Shown here piece after piece: positions 11,076 to 22,668 of a stretch of 64,000 nt of DNA. A program made the position numbers and the translations under genes. Position 1 is the stretch's first letter. Every line of letters begins with the position of its first letter. The notes under the pieces are model-generated. The model did no database searches, had not been told where the DNA came from, and saw nothing but the letters and a program-made list of their open reading frames with translations. The DNA lies in the NCBI GenBank assembly GCA_036435485.1, contig CM071597.1, positions 170,296,147-170,360,146 of the forward strand. Direction: 5' to 3'. This DNA is from Saposhnikovia divaricata (Eukaryota; Streptophyta; Magnoliopsida; Apiales; Apiaceae).

Positions 11076-12809
11076 GTGAGTAATTACATTTCGAGGGCTG
11101 GAAAGGAAATCTTGGTGAAACAGGTAGCACAGACATTACCATCTTATGCAATGAATGTGTTCCTTTTGCCTCTGGAAATTACAAGAAGTATTGAGAAAAG
11201 TCTAACAAGGTTCTGGTGGAATTTTGTTCAGAATAATAAGTCGAAGATTAGCTGGATGTCTTGGGAGAGATTAGCTAAACATAAAAAAGCTGGTGGCATG
11301 GGGTTTAGACACTTTCGAGATTTCAATATTGCGATGCTTGGTAAGCAGCTATGGAGATTGGCCAGCAATCCTTACAGTTTAGTGTCGAGGTTGTATAAGG
11401 CTAAATATTATGATTCTTCTTATATTTTCCATGCTGACCTAGGTCACAATCCCAGTTTTATTTGGCGCAGTCTTCTTGAAGCTAAGCAGTTATTTACAGT
11501 TGGAGCTCGATGGAGAGTTGGTGATGGCTCAAGAATTCAAATTATGGACCAACCCTGGCTTTTGTCGAAAGATAATCCTTATATTACTTCGTGGCCAGCC
11601 CCTTTGACAGGAAACGTGGTGGCTTCGTTGCTATGTATGGATAGAAAGGAGTGGGATATGGATGTGGTGAAGGATGTGCTGAATGAGAGGGATCAGGCAT
11701 GTGTGTTAGCTATTCCCTTGTCTGAGTCTAATAATGAAGACCAGCTGTTCTGGTGTTTGGAGGAATCAGGGAATTATTCGGTCAAATCAGCATATAGAGT
11801 TTTGCAATCTCAGAGGGGTAATTGGAGCGAGGAAGAAAATGACAAGCTTTGGCAAACCTTATGGAGTATAAAGGCTCCGCCAAAAGCCCTTAATCTAGTA
11901 TGGAGAGCATTATCTGATTGTCTTCCAACATTAACTCAGCTTCAACAAAAACATGTACCTGTTCAGGTCCTTTGTCCAGTTTGCCAGGAGGAGGTGGAGT
12001 CGATTGAGCACACCTTAGTGAATTGTAGAAATGCTCGCCAGTGTTGGATGATCTTGTTTCCTGGAATTCAGTTTCAGGTGGTCACATGCTTCAAATCTTG
12101 GCTGCGGTTTATGTTCCATACAGTGAGTAGCAGCAAGTTTGCAGAAGTGATAACGTTGTGCTCGGCAATTTGGAAGTCGTGGAATGATGTGGTCTGGAAC
12201 CAAAGACACACAAAAATCAACAAAACAGTTGCGGATGCAAGGCAGTACCTTATACAATGGAAAGTAACCCAAACTAGGTCGTTTGTGACTCCTCTTCAGC
12301 CTTTAGTAGAAGGAGATGGAGCTGTAACATGGGTTAAACCTCAACCGAATAAAATTAAGGTATCAGTAGATGCTGCTGTTCTGGAGGATTGTGGAGGTGT
12401 TGGTTTTGGTTTAGTAGCAAGAAATTCCAAAGGGCAACTTCTGGAGGCAAGAGCAGTTTTTCATCCTAATGTGGTTTCTCCTCTTCTAGCAGAAACCATG
12501 GCCTTCAAGGAGGCATTAAGTTGGCTGGATGCTCGAGGTTGGCAGGATGTGACAGTGGAGTCCGACTGCTTGGTTATGGTGCAAGCAGTGAGAAGTAAAG
12601 CTTCCCTTAGATCATATTTCGGGTTACTTATTGAGGAGTGTCGTAGTTACCTTCTCCGATTAAACAAAGTTGATTTGTTTTTTGTCAAGCTATCTGCTAA
12701 GTGGCCCATCAAGTTGCTAGGGAGTCATATTATGTCAGGTCGTATTATCGATAGGAATTCTGTTCCTAGTTCGATTCAAGATTGTATTATGTTGGATTTG
12801 AATGATTAA
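11076..12809 (+). pseudogene. 3' end of an L1-type LINE (zf-RVT and RNase H), 5'-truncated
   Basis: This long open frame holds the C-terminal part of a plant LINE ORF2. It starts at the RT thumb/connection motif (YISRAGKEILVKQVAQTLPS), continues through GGMGFRHFRDFNIAMLGKQLWR, then a zinc-binding zf-RVT segment (CPVCQEEVESIEHTLVNC), then an RNase H domain (VSVDAAVLEDCGG..., LLAETMAFKEAL, VTVESDCLVMVQAV). The RT core and endonuclease are missing, and an in-frame TAA at 11070 marks the break, as expected of 5'-truncated insertions. The frame is otherwise intact, suggesting modest age. A short A8 tract at 12831-12838 after the stop is a likely remnant of the poly(A) tail. No clear TSD was found. 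Confidence 0.85.
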
Positions 12810-12839
12810 ATAAAACCCAGCTTTTCGTCAAAAAAAACA

Positions 12840-14183
12840 ATACACCATCAAACAGGCCATTAATCAAAATCAGTGAAAAATTTGATATATACTTTCAATT
12901 TTCAAAAATGAAGACTCAGATAGAATACCCGGCTTCATCTGTACTATTAAACCTCCACTGAATCTGCTCTTCAGACGAAGGAAGGGAGAAGAGTTCATTC
13001 ATCAAATTCATTTAATTATAGAAATGATAGTATAGGGTATGAAGAAATTTATTAACTATTATCCAAATTGTAATGATATATCCACTGTGATGTATAGCTA
13101 TAATGATAGTATTGATTTATACATTCTCAGTTTATCGAGGACAACTTAACTTATTGTTAAGAAAAATTATGTATTCTTACATATTTATTTTAATTCTTCA
13201 CATTTAGGCGAACTAGTATACATAGCCTAAAAATAAATTAAAATGATGCTTACTACTAGCACGTCGCTGGAATGCACAAGTTTTTCATAAATTTTACTAT
13301 TTATTATTTATGTTTATATATTAACTATTTAAAATTCAAACATATTTTATGATTCTAATATTATATTTTAATTTTGTGTGTAATATATATTGAGTAAAAT
13401 AGTCCTTAGGATGATGACCTATGACTCTCGTGAGGTTACAAGGTATTTGGTTATATACTTAATGGAATTATGGTAATTATGAACAACTTTCCATAAATTT
13501 ACTAATTTACCCTATTTGCATTTGTATAGAGTTGGTTATAACCTCGGGTTATAGCTGAGGATGCCTCACGTACATGATTCTCATACATATTTTGATAAGT
13601 TTTTTCACTAATTTTATTTATGTGTTCAAATTGAACAAGTTTTTTACATTTCTTGGGAGATGTGTTTTTTAATTAAACAGACTCAAATTGCACAATTTTT
13701 TTTGTTCATTGTAGTAATATTGTATAGATGCACCTTTTGCCTCTTTTACTAGACAAAGGTCATGCCAAAAATTACAAATTTTGTCAACAAAATTTAATTG
13801 TGCTTAAAAATTAATAGTAAATTGTTTTGAAGTTTGATAGTAATTAATAAAAAAAATGTCGTTACATATTTTGTTTTCTTTATATTCCTAGAATCCTTAA
13901 AATTTGTAACTTAATTTTTCATTACCTTGGAATTAAAATTCAGATTAGCATATCAATTTTTTCTGAATACCAATTTATTATTCAACGTCCATTAGATTTG
14001 GAATAAATTCGATATCACACAATCACTTAGAAATAAAAAATTTACATAAATCCTATCATCATTGAAAGAACATAAAATTTATCGGACCAGATTCAGCATA
14101 CTATATTCAATATGAAAGCCAACCACGCATAAATGAAAAAAGAGAAAAAGAAAAAAGGCAATTAATGGGAAAATTAATTAGAA
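12840..14183. other. AT-rich noncoding stretch
   Basis: No coding or repeat structure was recognised. It includes the region downstream of the zinc-finger gene. Confidence 0.5.
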
Positions 14184-14648
14184 CTATCTAGTAATCCTGT
14201 TCATCAGGTTGAGATCAAAAAAGGGACGGGCCCTCGGCTGCTCCGCCTCAGGTGGTGGCAACACTGAAGGCTTCACTACCGCCTGTGGTTGAGGCAGAGC
14301 GGCAGAAGGTGGAGGGGGCTGCGGTGCTTCAACAATAGCATCTTCAACAGCAGCCTCCTTTCTCCTTCTCTTGCTGCTTCCTTCGCTCACCATATGTTTT
14401 GGACGCGACCTAGTCCGTCCCACTGAATTCCTGCTAAGTGGTAGTGCAGCAGGTGGCGGCGGGAGAGGCTCCACGACATCCTCATCAAAAGGCACTACAT
14501 TTCTACAACGGATCCGTTCATGCGGTTGGTGCTGTCGTAGGTGGCGCGAGTAGGTAACGGAGCCGACGAACGTTTGAGGACACGCTGGACATCTGAATAT
14601 TTTGGGAGATACTGGTGCTTGATTTTGTGAATAATTGTTTTGGGCCAT
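14184..14648 (-). CDS. Single C2H2 zinc-finger protein with C-terminal EAR motif (putative transcriptional repressor)
   Basis: This intronless frame encodes 154 residues. Residues ~19-39 form a canonical C2H2 finger: CPACPQTFVGSVTYSRHLRQH is C-x2-C-x12-H-x3-H. The QALGGH signature of plant ZAT/SUPERMAN fingers is absent; SVTYSRH stands in its place. A basic KRRRKE stretch near residue 93 could be a nuclear localisation signal, and Pro-rich segments flank it. The C-terminus has FFDLNLMN, a DLN/LxLxL-type EAR motif used to recruit TOPLESS co-repressors. Together these suggest a small nuclear repressor. The region is more GC-rich than its surroundings and has a TATA-like box upstream. It is the only ordinary host gene I can support here. 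Exact family and expression are unknown. Confidence 0.7.
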   Translation of the reverse strand: MAQNNYSQNQAPVSPKIFRCPACPQTFVGSVTYSRHLRQHQPHERIRCRNVVPFDEDVVEPLPPPPAALPLSRNSVGRTRSRPKHMVSEGSSKRRRKEAAVEDAIVEAPQPPPPSAALPQPQAVVKPSVLPPPEAEQPRARPFFDLNLMNRITR

Positions 14649-14727
14649 ATTGGATCTGTTGATGAACTCAAAGATTGCCAGAAGGGATGTACTTTTGATT
14701 TATGAACGCAGAAGAAAGGGGTACGGC

Positions 14728-14736
14728 ATTTAAATA
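14728..14736 (-). promoter_or_regulatory. TATA-like box of the zinc-finger gene
   Basis: TATTTAAAT on the minus strand lies about 80 bp before the ATG, leaving room for a short 5' UTR. Confidence 0.45.
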
Positions 14737-14749
14737 CTGAAGATTATGA

Positions 14750-15211
14750 AGGTTACACTATCTGTAACGCATACCAACCACCTTCTACAAATTATAGGCT
14801 ATCTATATACGGGTCCAAACTTGTTTGTACTCTCAAAAGTAATCTGTTATTTTCTATAATTTTGATATGAGTTTGGGGAAAATACACGGTTTAGTTGATT
14901 ATATTACCCATGTTTAGATCAAAACTTATGCTTTGAACTTAAAAAATTTTAGACAATAAAGTAATTTTTTTTAAAATATATAAAATATTTGGTAATAAGG
15001 TTTCCAAGACCATCAATACAAAAGAAATAATATTCATTGATATCCCTGGTTAATGGATTGTTGGTTGGATAGTATGCATAAGTACTGATTTACCAAGAAA
15101 GATGATGCATTCATTACAACCAACTTAAAATGCAAAATCCAAAAGGAAATATAAACAAGAAAATCTACAGTGAATATATATAACTCAATACACCAATGTA
15201 CATCTCAAAAG
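14750..15211. other. Noncoding, AT-rich
   Basis: Nothing recognised, apart from possible 3' flank of the copia fragment that follows. Confidence 0.45.
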
Positions 15212-15600
15212 CTAAACACACAAAATCCAAATATTAATAGAAAATGAAATCCAATCATTTTGTGACATGGTGAACTCCTCCAAAACTCTCCTTAACCATA
15301 TAGCTTGACAAACACAAAAACATAGGGTCAAATATTCCATATTCTGCCTCATAAGTAGATAAATTAAAAATGTGTTATTTTTTAGAACTCCATGAAAAAG
15401 ATGAACTGCCAGTAAAGAATACATATTTGATAGTACTTTTTCCATTATCATTGTCCAAGGCCCAACCAATGTCACAATAATCAATAAGTTTAAACTCATT
15501 GGAATGATGAAAAATATTTCATAATCAATGGTACATTTAAGATAACGAAGAATTGTCTTGGCGGCCTTCAAGTATGTTGTTGGAGCTAACTAACTAGTAC
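15212..15600 (-). pseudogene. Degenerate copia RNase H fragment
   Basis: The minus strand begins with MKAAKTILRYLKCTIDYEI and ends with CQAIWLRRVLEEF, which match the start and end of the copia RNase H region (..ILRYLKGT.. and ..CQAIWLRR..). The middle reads in shifted frames and has lost the catalytic D..E..D context. It is separate from and much older than the copia element that starts at 17686. Confidence 0.65.
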
Positions 15601-17685
15601 AGTATGTCTGAGTCTCTGGTGCATCTGAAGTATATTAAACTTCCCACAAGACTTTTGAAGTGGGATCCACCTTTTCACATTCTTCAAATTTCAATATCTT
15701 TGTTCCACATTCAGTTGGGGCAAGGGGGCAAGGGTCCTGGGCCAGTGCAACTAGTGCTCGTCCACTGGAAGCGGACCCCAAAATAAAAAATCAACAATCA
15801 ATATAACTAAATTCCTGCTAGTGTAGAATTCCAATGACTTTACCTAAATGCCCCTAATTTGAGGATATTCCTGTAAATACACTTTGCTAAATGGGCTAAC
15901 AGGCAACTATCCATGAACCAATGAACCAGTATACTATCCATGACCCGTAATGCACTCTATCTTTTCTGCTAATACTAGTTTTTATCAGTCCACTTAGATC
16001 CGATTATTGGAACACGCTATGTTCACCGGTTGTAATTTCAAAATCTCACGATCCACAATTTCAGCCAAAATTTATGTAACTGATTATGTCTTGCGCTCAT
16101 CTTCATAATAAGTTATCAAGATTACATTTCTTGGGTTTGTTTTTGAAATTTCTTTATTCAATTTTTTCCTCCGATGATATGACAGATGGAATTCTGAAAT
16201 TTAAATGGCTAGTGTTCTCTTTGCTTTCTTTCAATATTTAATCGTGATGTGTGATTTTTATGCAATTCTTATCACATAACTTTTAACAATTTGATACTGA
16301 TGGATTTCTTCTAGATAATCTTTGAATTTGTAATATCATATATTTTTGTACCATATTTGATTTCCTGTATATTCTAGGTTGTAGGCTCATTACTTTTATT
16401 GAACATCAATTCAAAAGTATATATATATGCGTAGTGAATCATCTGCACTTCACTCTGGTAATATGTGTGAAATTTTTTAATGACGGACTATCCAATTGCA
16501 CTGTGATACAATGTCTTAGCCATAGATTTTGTTATTGTTGTTTATTTTACGGAGAAAGATAGGAAGAACATCCGAAGATTAATAGAGGAGAAAGATGAAA
16601 AAACTCAATGCACAAAGCAATATATAAATTGAGGTATTTTCAAAGAATTTGGTTCAGTTCTTATAGATCCCAAAGAGGTGTAATCCATTATCTTTCTTTT
16701 TGTTTATATATTTTTATTTTTGTTTCCAATTTTTGTTGTTTGTTGTGCCTAATTTTATATGATTTCTTGTTGTATGCCTAATTGTCTTTCTTAATCTTGA
16801 CTTCTTGCCATTCAATCATGTGCAAATTGAAATGCAATTATCAATATGACAGTTCTAGCCATAGGCGTTCGAGCAAAATGGTGCTTTCTACAATTCTCAC
16901 TTTTACAATGCTAATGAAAGATTTTCTTTAGCGTTATACTGGCAATTTTTTATTTTTATTATTTTCATTATGTATGAGATTAAATTTATTATAATAATAA
17001 AAAATGATCTATACCATACAAGTTTGGGTAATTTTATCTGGTCAGAAGGTTGATGATGTCTGCAATCCTGCAAATTTTGATGATGTGTCGATTTTCTTGA
17101 TTGGAAAATTAGTTGATGTGCGGTTTTTATTGATTTTAGACATTTAAAATAATACTCTCTCCGATATACTCCATCTAGGTAAACATAACTTTCTTAACAT
17201 CGCTTCCATTTTCAACAATTAATATTTATTTTTACTAAATTACACCTCTGGAGAAATCTTCATCTTGCAACTATACTTGATTGATAGTTATAATGTTGTT
17301 ATATGTATATATACCTTACCATATTGTGTTCATTCGATATAGGTGCAGATGAATGACTTACACTAAATTCTGTAATTTATAACCCTTAAGCATATTTGGA
17401 CAATCTTAAGTATGTAGGTCCTTCCTTTCCATTCTCAACACTAAATTTTTTATGCTATATTATTTCTTCACTATGTGTATTAATATTTTCAGTTCTTATG
17501 TTTCATTTTAGGCTTTGCATGATAGGAGATTTCAATGAGAATAAATACATCTCTTTATGCTCATTTAAGGGTTGGCCTTCAAAAAACTACTCACCTAAAT
17601 GAACCTTTTTTCGGTTATTTACAAAGTTTTGGTATAGAAAAATATGCTTTTCTTTATTATATTTTACTTGATTTTTTCATGAATT
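15601..17685. other. Noncoding interval of unknown nature
   Basis: AT-rich sequence with short chance ORFs only. No domain, RNA gene or terminal repeat was recognised on either strand. Confidence 0.45.
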
Positions 17686-19079
17686 TGTTGGGTTTCGGGG
17701 AAAAAAAGAAAAAAAAATGGAGGTCCAAAGTTGCAATCACCACGCAGCCCTTGTAGCAAGATCTGCGTTTCCAAAGTAATCCACACGAACATCTGATCGT
17801 CCAACGATCAAGGGAGTTGGTACTAGCCGAAGGATGCCCCTCTCTCTCTAGCCTCTCAAAGTATAGAGCACCTAGGGGTTTGCTAAAAACGATTTTTGCA
17901 AAGTTATAACCCTAAACCATACATCATTATGTATTTATAGGGGGAGAGTTGGGCCTTAAAATCATAAATCGTTTGGCTTCTTTAAACCAATCTGATTTAG
18001 CTTTTAATGTTAAATTCGAATTCCTTTTAAATAATTAATTAAGACCAGCTCGATTAATTAAATAACTAATTTCTAATTTATTTATTTAATTTAAATTCAT
18101 AATTTAATTTAAAACTCCTTTTAAACGTTCTTATTGTGTAACCTTTTAGGTTATTATTAAGTTGACAATAATTTTAATATCCAATAATAAAATTATAAAC
18201 AATGAGCGACATCTAGTAATACATCATTGCTACCCAAGTATTAATAATAATTGGTGATCCAATTAAACCTTTTGTGATTTATGTTTTTGTGTAATATAAT
18301 CTCTTTAATCAAATAATATAGATTAAACTCGAGGCATGTAATCAGTCATCCTCTTCAACGTCTAATCTGGGTTTCTTTGATCAATGAGTAGACTATTTAA
18401 ACAAATCAATATTTGAGCATGGCCATGCATTTTTATAGTCTCCCTCAATCAAGAGGCCAATAATATCTCTCCTACAAATAGGAGGGTTAAATCCTCTATC
18501 TATCATTCATATTTCTCATACGTCTCATAATATACCCGATGTCCACTTTTATCATCACCCGGTCAAAGCTAACTTTTAATGTAGTCAATGTATATTAATC
18601 CCTGTATAGAAATATATTAATCTCAAGTCTAAGGATCATAACACAATTATCACTGTGAGTCTTTCTAATGACATTATTAACATGTAGAATCTCACTGTCG
18701 TTCTATCCAGTGCTATGTAGAATATTACATGCACCTATGTTCTTGACTTTAGTATCACTATACCTATGACCAATGTGATGTGATCATCAGTCAAAAAATA
18801 TACTAATCTATATGCATTATAATTGTCCCATATTATTAATGCTCGATTAGAGATATTTAGGAATATTAACACTATTCATATAATCCCATTTTTAAGTCAC
18901 ATACTTAAAGACATAGAATACGTGTTACATATTCCAAGGACATTTATTATTCTAACATTTATTTTGCAGTAAACAAAGACATAATAAATCAATGTAGAAT
19001 AATCCATAAACATAATCAAATAACAAAATAGTCTCGCTAGAAGCACAATTATAATGTCTCTAGGGCACTAACACTATCA
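17686..19079 (-). repeat. 3' LTR of the copia element
   Basis: On the minus strand it begins TGATAGTGTTAGTGCC right after the polypurine tract and probably ends ..CCCGAAACCCAACA at 17686. The left boundary is inferred from the terminal CA only. Confidence 0.7.
17932..17940 (-). promoter_or_regulatory. TATA box of the copia LTR
   Basis: CTATAAATA on the minus strand, near the U5 side of the LTR, is the likely core promoter. Confidence 0.5.
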
Positions 19080-21827
19080 ATCTCCCACTTGCACTAGAGC
19101 CAATCGCCCATGTATCTAATACCCATGGAACTAGTGTGACCATCGTGCTTCTGCTACGACAAAGCCTTAGTCTGTGGGTCCGCAACATTATCATTAGTAT
19201 GCACTTTGCATATATGTATATCTCCTCTCTTGTTTATCTCTCGAAGAAGGTGATATCCCCCAAGTATATGCTTTGCCTTGGAATGGGACCTCGGTTCCTT
19301 AGCCTGCACAATGGCTCCATTATTATCACAATACAGATCAACTGGATGTACGATCCATGGAACCACACCAAGTCCTGTAATACACTTCTTTATCCAAACA
19401 GCCTTTTGGCTGCTTCACTGGCAGCAATATACTCAGCTTCCATTGTAGAATCAGCTATTGTCTCTTGCTTCGAACTTTTCCAGCTTACAGCACCTCTATT
19501 AAGATAAAATATGAATCCAGACTGGGACACAGAATCGTCCATATATGTCTGGAAACTAGCATCAGTGTAACCTCTTGCAACCAGCTTCCCATCTCCTCCG
19601 TATATCAAGAATGAATCTTTAGTCCGTTTAAGGTACTTAAGAATATTCTTGACAGCTGTCCAGTGACCCTCACCTGGATTAGACTGGTATCTTGTCGTCA
19701 TGCTTAAAGCATACAAGACATCAGGACGACTACATATCATTGCATACATTATAGAACCAATTACCGAATCATATGGTACTTTACTCATACGACCCTTATC
19801 ATCTGATGATATAGGACAGTTTTCCTTTGAGATCGCTATCCCATGAGACATTGGGCCATAGCCCCTCTTTGTCTCTTGCATCCCAAAATGATGCAATACT
19901 TTGTCAATGTATGTACTCTGACTTAAGCTGATTAATCTTTTAGATCTATCTCTATAGATCCTGATCCCTAAGATATAGGAAGCATCGCCTAAGTCTTTCA
20001 TCGAGAAAGTTTTCCCAGCCAAGTCTTCACAGCCTGTAGAGAAGGAATGTCATTCCCTATTAGTAATATGTCATCTACATATAATACTAGGAATGCCACA
20101 TGGCTCCCACTAACCTTGTAAACACACAACTCATCCTCATTTTGTATGAAGCTAAACTCCTTGACTATTTCATCAAAACGGATGTTCCATCTCCTTAAGG
20201 TCTACTTCAATCCATAAGTGGATCATCGCAACTTACAAACCATTCTAGCAAACTTCGAATCGACAAAACCCTCAGGTTGTGTCATGTACACATCCTCTTC
20301 TAAGCTCCCATTTAAGAAAGCGGTCTTGACAGCCAGATCTCATAGTCATAATAAGCTACAATCGAAAGCAAAATCCTGATGGATTTGACCATAGCTACCG
20401 GTGAGAAAGTTTCATCATAGTAAATACCGTGAATTTGCTTGAAACATTTCGCCACTAGTCTTGCTTTGTAGGTCTGTAAATTTCCATCTATGTTAGTTTT
20501 CTTCTTGAAAACCCACTTGAACTCTATGGGTTTTACCCCATCAGGTGGTTAAACCAAAGTCCATACTTGGTTTTCGTACATGGAATCCATCTCAGATTTC
20601 ATGGCTTCCAGCCATCTCTCAGAATCTGGACTATTCATAGCATCTTTGTAGGTGAAAGGCTCATCATTATCTACAAGCATCACATTGCCACTTTGAGTCA
20701 GGAGAAATCCATAATATCTCTCTAGCTCATTGCGAATCCTACTAGATCTACGAACGACCTGTGTTTCTTGAGAAATATTGTTCACAACATCTTGAGTCTA
20801 ATTCTGCTCATGTTCCAACTCTGGTTCAACATAATCTTGTAGTTCTGGATCCTCATTGAGATCTATTCTCCTCCCACTATTTTTCTTAAAAAGCAGTTCT
20901 CTCTCTAGAAACACAGCCGTTCGAGCAACAAACACTTTGTTCTCACAAGGTTTATAGAAATAATACCCTTTAGTTTCTAGCGGGTATCCTACACAATTAC
21001 ATTTATCTGATTTCGGTCCTAGCTTATCGGAGACCAATCGTTTCACAAACGCTTTACATCCCTAAACTTTCATAAATGACACACTATTACGTTTATTAGT
21101 CCATATCTCATATGGTGTCTATTGAACCAATTTTGAGGGAACTCAGTTTAGTGTTTGTGCAACCGCCTCTAGGGCATAACCCCAGAAACTGATTGGAAGA
21201 TCCGCATGACTCATCATCGATCGCACCATGTCCAAAAAGGTATGATTTCTCCTTTCAGGCACCCCATTCCATTGTGGTGTTCCAGGAGGAGTGAGTTGTG
21301 ATATGATACCACACTCCTTTAGGAAATTCTTAAATTCCATGCTTAAGTATTCTCCCCTATGATCAGATCGTAGAGTTTTAATACTTTTGCCTAATTGTTT
21401 TTCTACTTCAGCCTTATACTCTTTGAATTTTCAAACGATTCGAATTTGTTCTTCAAAAGATACACATATCCGTATCTACTAAAATCATCAGTAAAGGTTA
21501 TGAAATAATAAAAGCCACCTCTTGCCATCGTACGCATTGGACCACATACATCACTATGTATTAGTTCCAATCTTTTGGTGGCCCTCTTACCTTGTCCGAT
21601 GAAAGGAGCTTTAGTCATCTTTCCAATGAGACATGGTTCACATTCCTCGTATGATTCGAAATCAAACTTGTCCAAGTATCCATCCTTATGTAACTTGGAA
21701 ATACGAATCTCATTTATATGGCCTAAACGACAGTGTCAGAGGTATGTATGATTTGAGTCATTTGTCTTAAGATGTTTGTTATTTATATTATAGACATGAG
21801 TATCAAGATCAAGAACATACAAACCAT
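19080..21827 (-). pseudogene. pol: copia pol: integrase, reverse transcriptase and RNase H (broken)
   Basis: Reading on the minus strand: a GAG-pre-integrase/integrase segment (CEPCLIGKMTKAPF, ELIHSDVCGPM, FITFTDDFSRYGYVYLL, then TPPGTPQWNGVPERRN) at 21143-21675; a linker with SPDSERWLEAMKSEM near 20600; reverse transcriptase with the catalytic YVDDILLIGND near 20060-20090; and RNase H with YTDASF and SKQETIADSTMEAEYIAA at 19390-20022, continuing to DLYCDNNGA. Frameshifts and stops separate at least six open pieces, so no polyprotein can be made. The protease part lies on the far side of the CACTA insertion. Confidence 0.85.
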
Positions 21828-21858
21828 CACTACACCATAAAACGCCTATAGCAACCAC
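21828..21858 (+). repeat. Left TIR of CACTA family A
   Basis: 31 bp beginning CACTACACCATAAAACG, identical in inverse to the right end. Confidence 0.95.
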
Positions 21859-22265
21859 AAGCAAAAAAATTCGTTGCTATATAGTCACCTGTTTTTCTAG
21901 ATTTTGACCTATTGTAACTAAATTTAAAAAGCGTTACAAAGGCTTTATTTTCTTACTAAAAGTGTAACCTATTGCAACGTTTTCAGAAAGGAGTTGCCAT
22001 AGAATTTTAGTTTGGTTCTAAAATCTTGGCGGGCCTCCAAAAAAAAGAAGCGGGCTTTCTATTTTTATTTGCCCGGGCTTTATTTGGACACATACTGTAC
22101 TAAAAAATAAGTTAAGTAAATATACTATACCTGCCTAATTACACGGTCTCTCAAGCACACCCTCTCCTCACAGATCCAAGACGGCGAAGACGGCGATTGA
22201 AGCTCCAAGACGGCGATTGAAGCTCGTTGACGGCGACCGAAGCTCCGACACATAAACTCAGGTAC
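21859..22265 (+). repeat. Left subterminal repeats and GC-rich leader units of CACTA family A
   Basis: The first part holds 'ttgctata'/'gcaacg'-type short repeats in both orientations. At 22175-22250 there are three tandem copies of a unit with core 'gacggcgattgaagctc'. This is probably the promoter and 5' leader of the transposase gene. Confidence 0.6.
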
Positions 22266-22402
22266 GGTCCCTTTTCTATATCTCTGTTTTTGTCTTTCTC
22301 ATTCTTAAATTAGGGTTTTTCTTGATTGAATTAGGGATTTGTTTGATTAAATTAGGGATTTGTTTGATTCTATATCTCGTTTGTAGGTCTCTCTACGTTT
22401 GT

Positions 22403-22407
<5 letters not shown>

Positions 22408-22476
<69 letters not shown>

Positions 22477-22508
22477 GTCTCTCTCTCCCTCCCTCCCCAT
22501 CTCTCTCC
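22408..22508 (+). repeat. (CT)n microsatellite in the transposase leader
   Basis: A long CT run with a few interruptions lies in the presumed 5' UTR or leader intron of the TNP2 gene. ORFs across it on either strand (Leu/Ser or Arg/Glu repeats) are artefacts. Confidence 0.9.
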
Positions 22509-22668
22509 CTCTCTCTCTCCCTCGCACACACACACACACACAAAATAATTGTACATGTCCTTTCTTGTTTTTTTTGTTTATAAGCTTTCTTGTTGTTTGT
22601 CGGTGTGAATTGAGGTCTAATTTTTGTATTTCTTATTGTCTTTCTTTAGGTTAAATTGGAATGCAAAG

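Noticed and set aside
15604..15786. 60-residue ORF next to the copia fragment
   Set aside because: Too short, no recognisable motif, no gene signals.
22322..22654. Long ORFs on both strands of Leu-Ser and Arg-Glu repeats
   Set aside because: They are translations of the (CT)n microsatellite in the CACTA leader.
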